Assembly (NCBI GenBank): GCA_012719415.1
Contig: JAAYAK010000284.1
Location: 1-44,104, forward strand
Reading direction: 5' to 3'
Origin: Syntrophorhabdus sp.
Lineage (GTDB): Bacteria; Desulfobacterota; Syntrophorhabdia; Syntrophorhabdales; Syntrophorhabdaceae
DNA length: 44,104 nucleotides
Position numbers and translations under genes: made by a program. The notes beneath the pieces are model-generated. The model had not been told where the DNA came from. It made no database searches and was given only the letters and a program-made list of their open reading frames with translations. This document shows, in pieces, positions 43,516 to 44,104 of the stretch (the first letter of the stretch is position 1; every line of letters starts with the position of its first letter).

Positions 43516-44104
43516 CGTTCGACCGTCTGTTGTGCCTCTCATTGTCTGCGGGAACCAGGGAGATCGTGTCGTCATAGTCGGCGAGAAGCCCCTCGATACC
43601 TATGCTGGTATGTTCCACGCTGTCGTCGAGTTCGAGCTGCAGATCGCATTGGGCGCAATTCCGGTCGCAGAAGACGGGTTCGTATGAATCGGGTTCCTTG
43701 TATGTGGTGATAACACCTTCGTAGTTTCTCAGCACCACCTTGTTCGTTGACCAGGAAATGAGATAGTGGGGCATGACGGGGATCTTCCCTCCGCCTGCCG
43801 GCGCGTCGATCACGTAGGTCGGCACGCAGAACCCGCTCGTATGTCCGATGAGGCTTTCCACGATCTCTATGCCTTTGCCCACGGGTGTACGAAAATGGCT
43901 CAACCCCTCGGACAGATCACACTGGTAGAGATAATACGGCCTGACCCGGTTGGCCACCAATTTATGGACCAGCGACTTCATGATGCGAGGACAATCGTTG
44001 ATGCCCGCCAGAAGGACGGACTGGTTGCCAAGGGGTATGCCCGCGTCGGCGAGCTTGGCCAGGGCCCTTCGGGAGGAGGACGTTAGTTCCCGGGGATGGT
44101 TGAA
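43505..44104 (-). CDS. ablA: Lysine 2,3-aminomutase, C-terminal part
   Basis: The visible 199 residues are the C-terminal end of a radical-SAM lysine 2,3-aminomutase, cut by the window edge. They show [31 protein letters not shown], the PLP-lysine region [17 protein letters not shown], and the zinc-ligand pattern [11 protein letters not shown]. The enzyme converts L-lysine to beta-lysine, the substrate of the ablB product encoded next. The radical-SAM CxxxCxxC motif lies beyond the window. It is host DNA, transcribed towards attR. Confidence 0.92.
   Translation of the reverse strand, partial: FNHPRELTSSSRRALAKLADAGIPLGNQSVLLAGINDCPRIMKSLVHKLVANRVRPYYLYQCDLSEGLSHFRTPVGKGIEIVESLIGHTSGFCVPTYVIDAPAGGGKIPVMPHYLISWSTNKVVLRNYEGVITTYKEPDSYEPVFCDRNCAQCDLQLELDDSVEHTSIGIEGLLADYDDTISLVPADNERHNRRSNDDA

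Noticed and set aside
43516-43575. Longer start for ablB
   Set aside because: Would overlap ablA by 71 bases and adds residues atypical of the family; ATG 43515 gives the expected length.
1-44104. CRISPR array
   Set aside because: No regularly spaced repeats beyond the two copies at 9738-9789 and no cas gene.

Overview
The window is one complete temperate-phage genome (about 42 kb) integrated in a bacterial tRNA-Lys(CTT) gene, with a little host sequence on each side. The tRNA (54-130) stays intact at the left. A 51-bp copy of its 3' part plus flank (86-136) recurs at 42097-42147, next to a tyrosine integrase, so these are attL and attR. Host genes right of attR are a ferritin-like protein, ablB and the 3' part of ablA (lysine 2,3-aminomutase, N-acetyl-beta-lysine synthesis). 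Together with high GC this suggests a Gram-negative anaerobe, perhaps of the Desulfobacterota. The phylum is inference; lipoprotein, lysis and tail genes favour a Gram-negative host.

Layout, left to right. 253-2226: small early proteins, a replication initiator-like protein and a DnaC-type helicase loader. 2223-6368: gpZ-like tail protein, a zinc-ribbon/HTH protein like the front of an IS1595 transposase, small and large terminase, a small DNA-binding protein. 6404-9690: an AT-richer cargo island with its own promoter (HigB toxin, HigA-ImmA antitoxin/peptidase, two conserved proteins, an AbiJ-like abortive-infection protein). 9825-15220: lambda-like head module (gpW, portal, S49 protease with nested scaffold, decoration protein, capsid). 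15272-17575: small proteins and lysis genes. 17586-31176: long-tailed siphovirus tail module with a -1 frameshift in the tail chaperone, tape measure, M-L-K tip proteins, an I-J fusion and two related tail fibres.

31229-33315 on the minus strand carries probable lysogenic-conversion genes (membrane protein, lipoprotein, BRCT protein). 33454-33999 is the lysogeny switch: a CI-like repressor facing a consensus rightward promoter with paired 14-bp operators. 34071-42074 is the early region: small zinc-ribbon and regulatory genes on both strands, a CII-like regulator, a phage-encoded DNA polymerase sliding clamp, a ParB-like protein, tiny membrane proteins, a putative excisionase and the integrase.

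In the circular phage the early rightward operon would run through integrase and attP straight into the replication genes. Integration cuts it there, leaving the replication genes behind the host tRNA promoter. Points most worth a second look are the defence island between terminase and portal, a C-terminal motif shared by the tape measure and two early proteins, the split early operon, the early-region RNA structure with opposed zinc-ribbon genes, and several hidden or nested genes. All functions are read from the sequence by eye; no database search was run.
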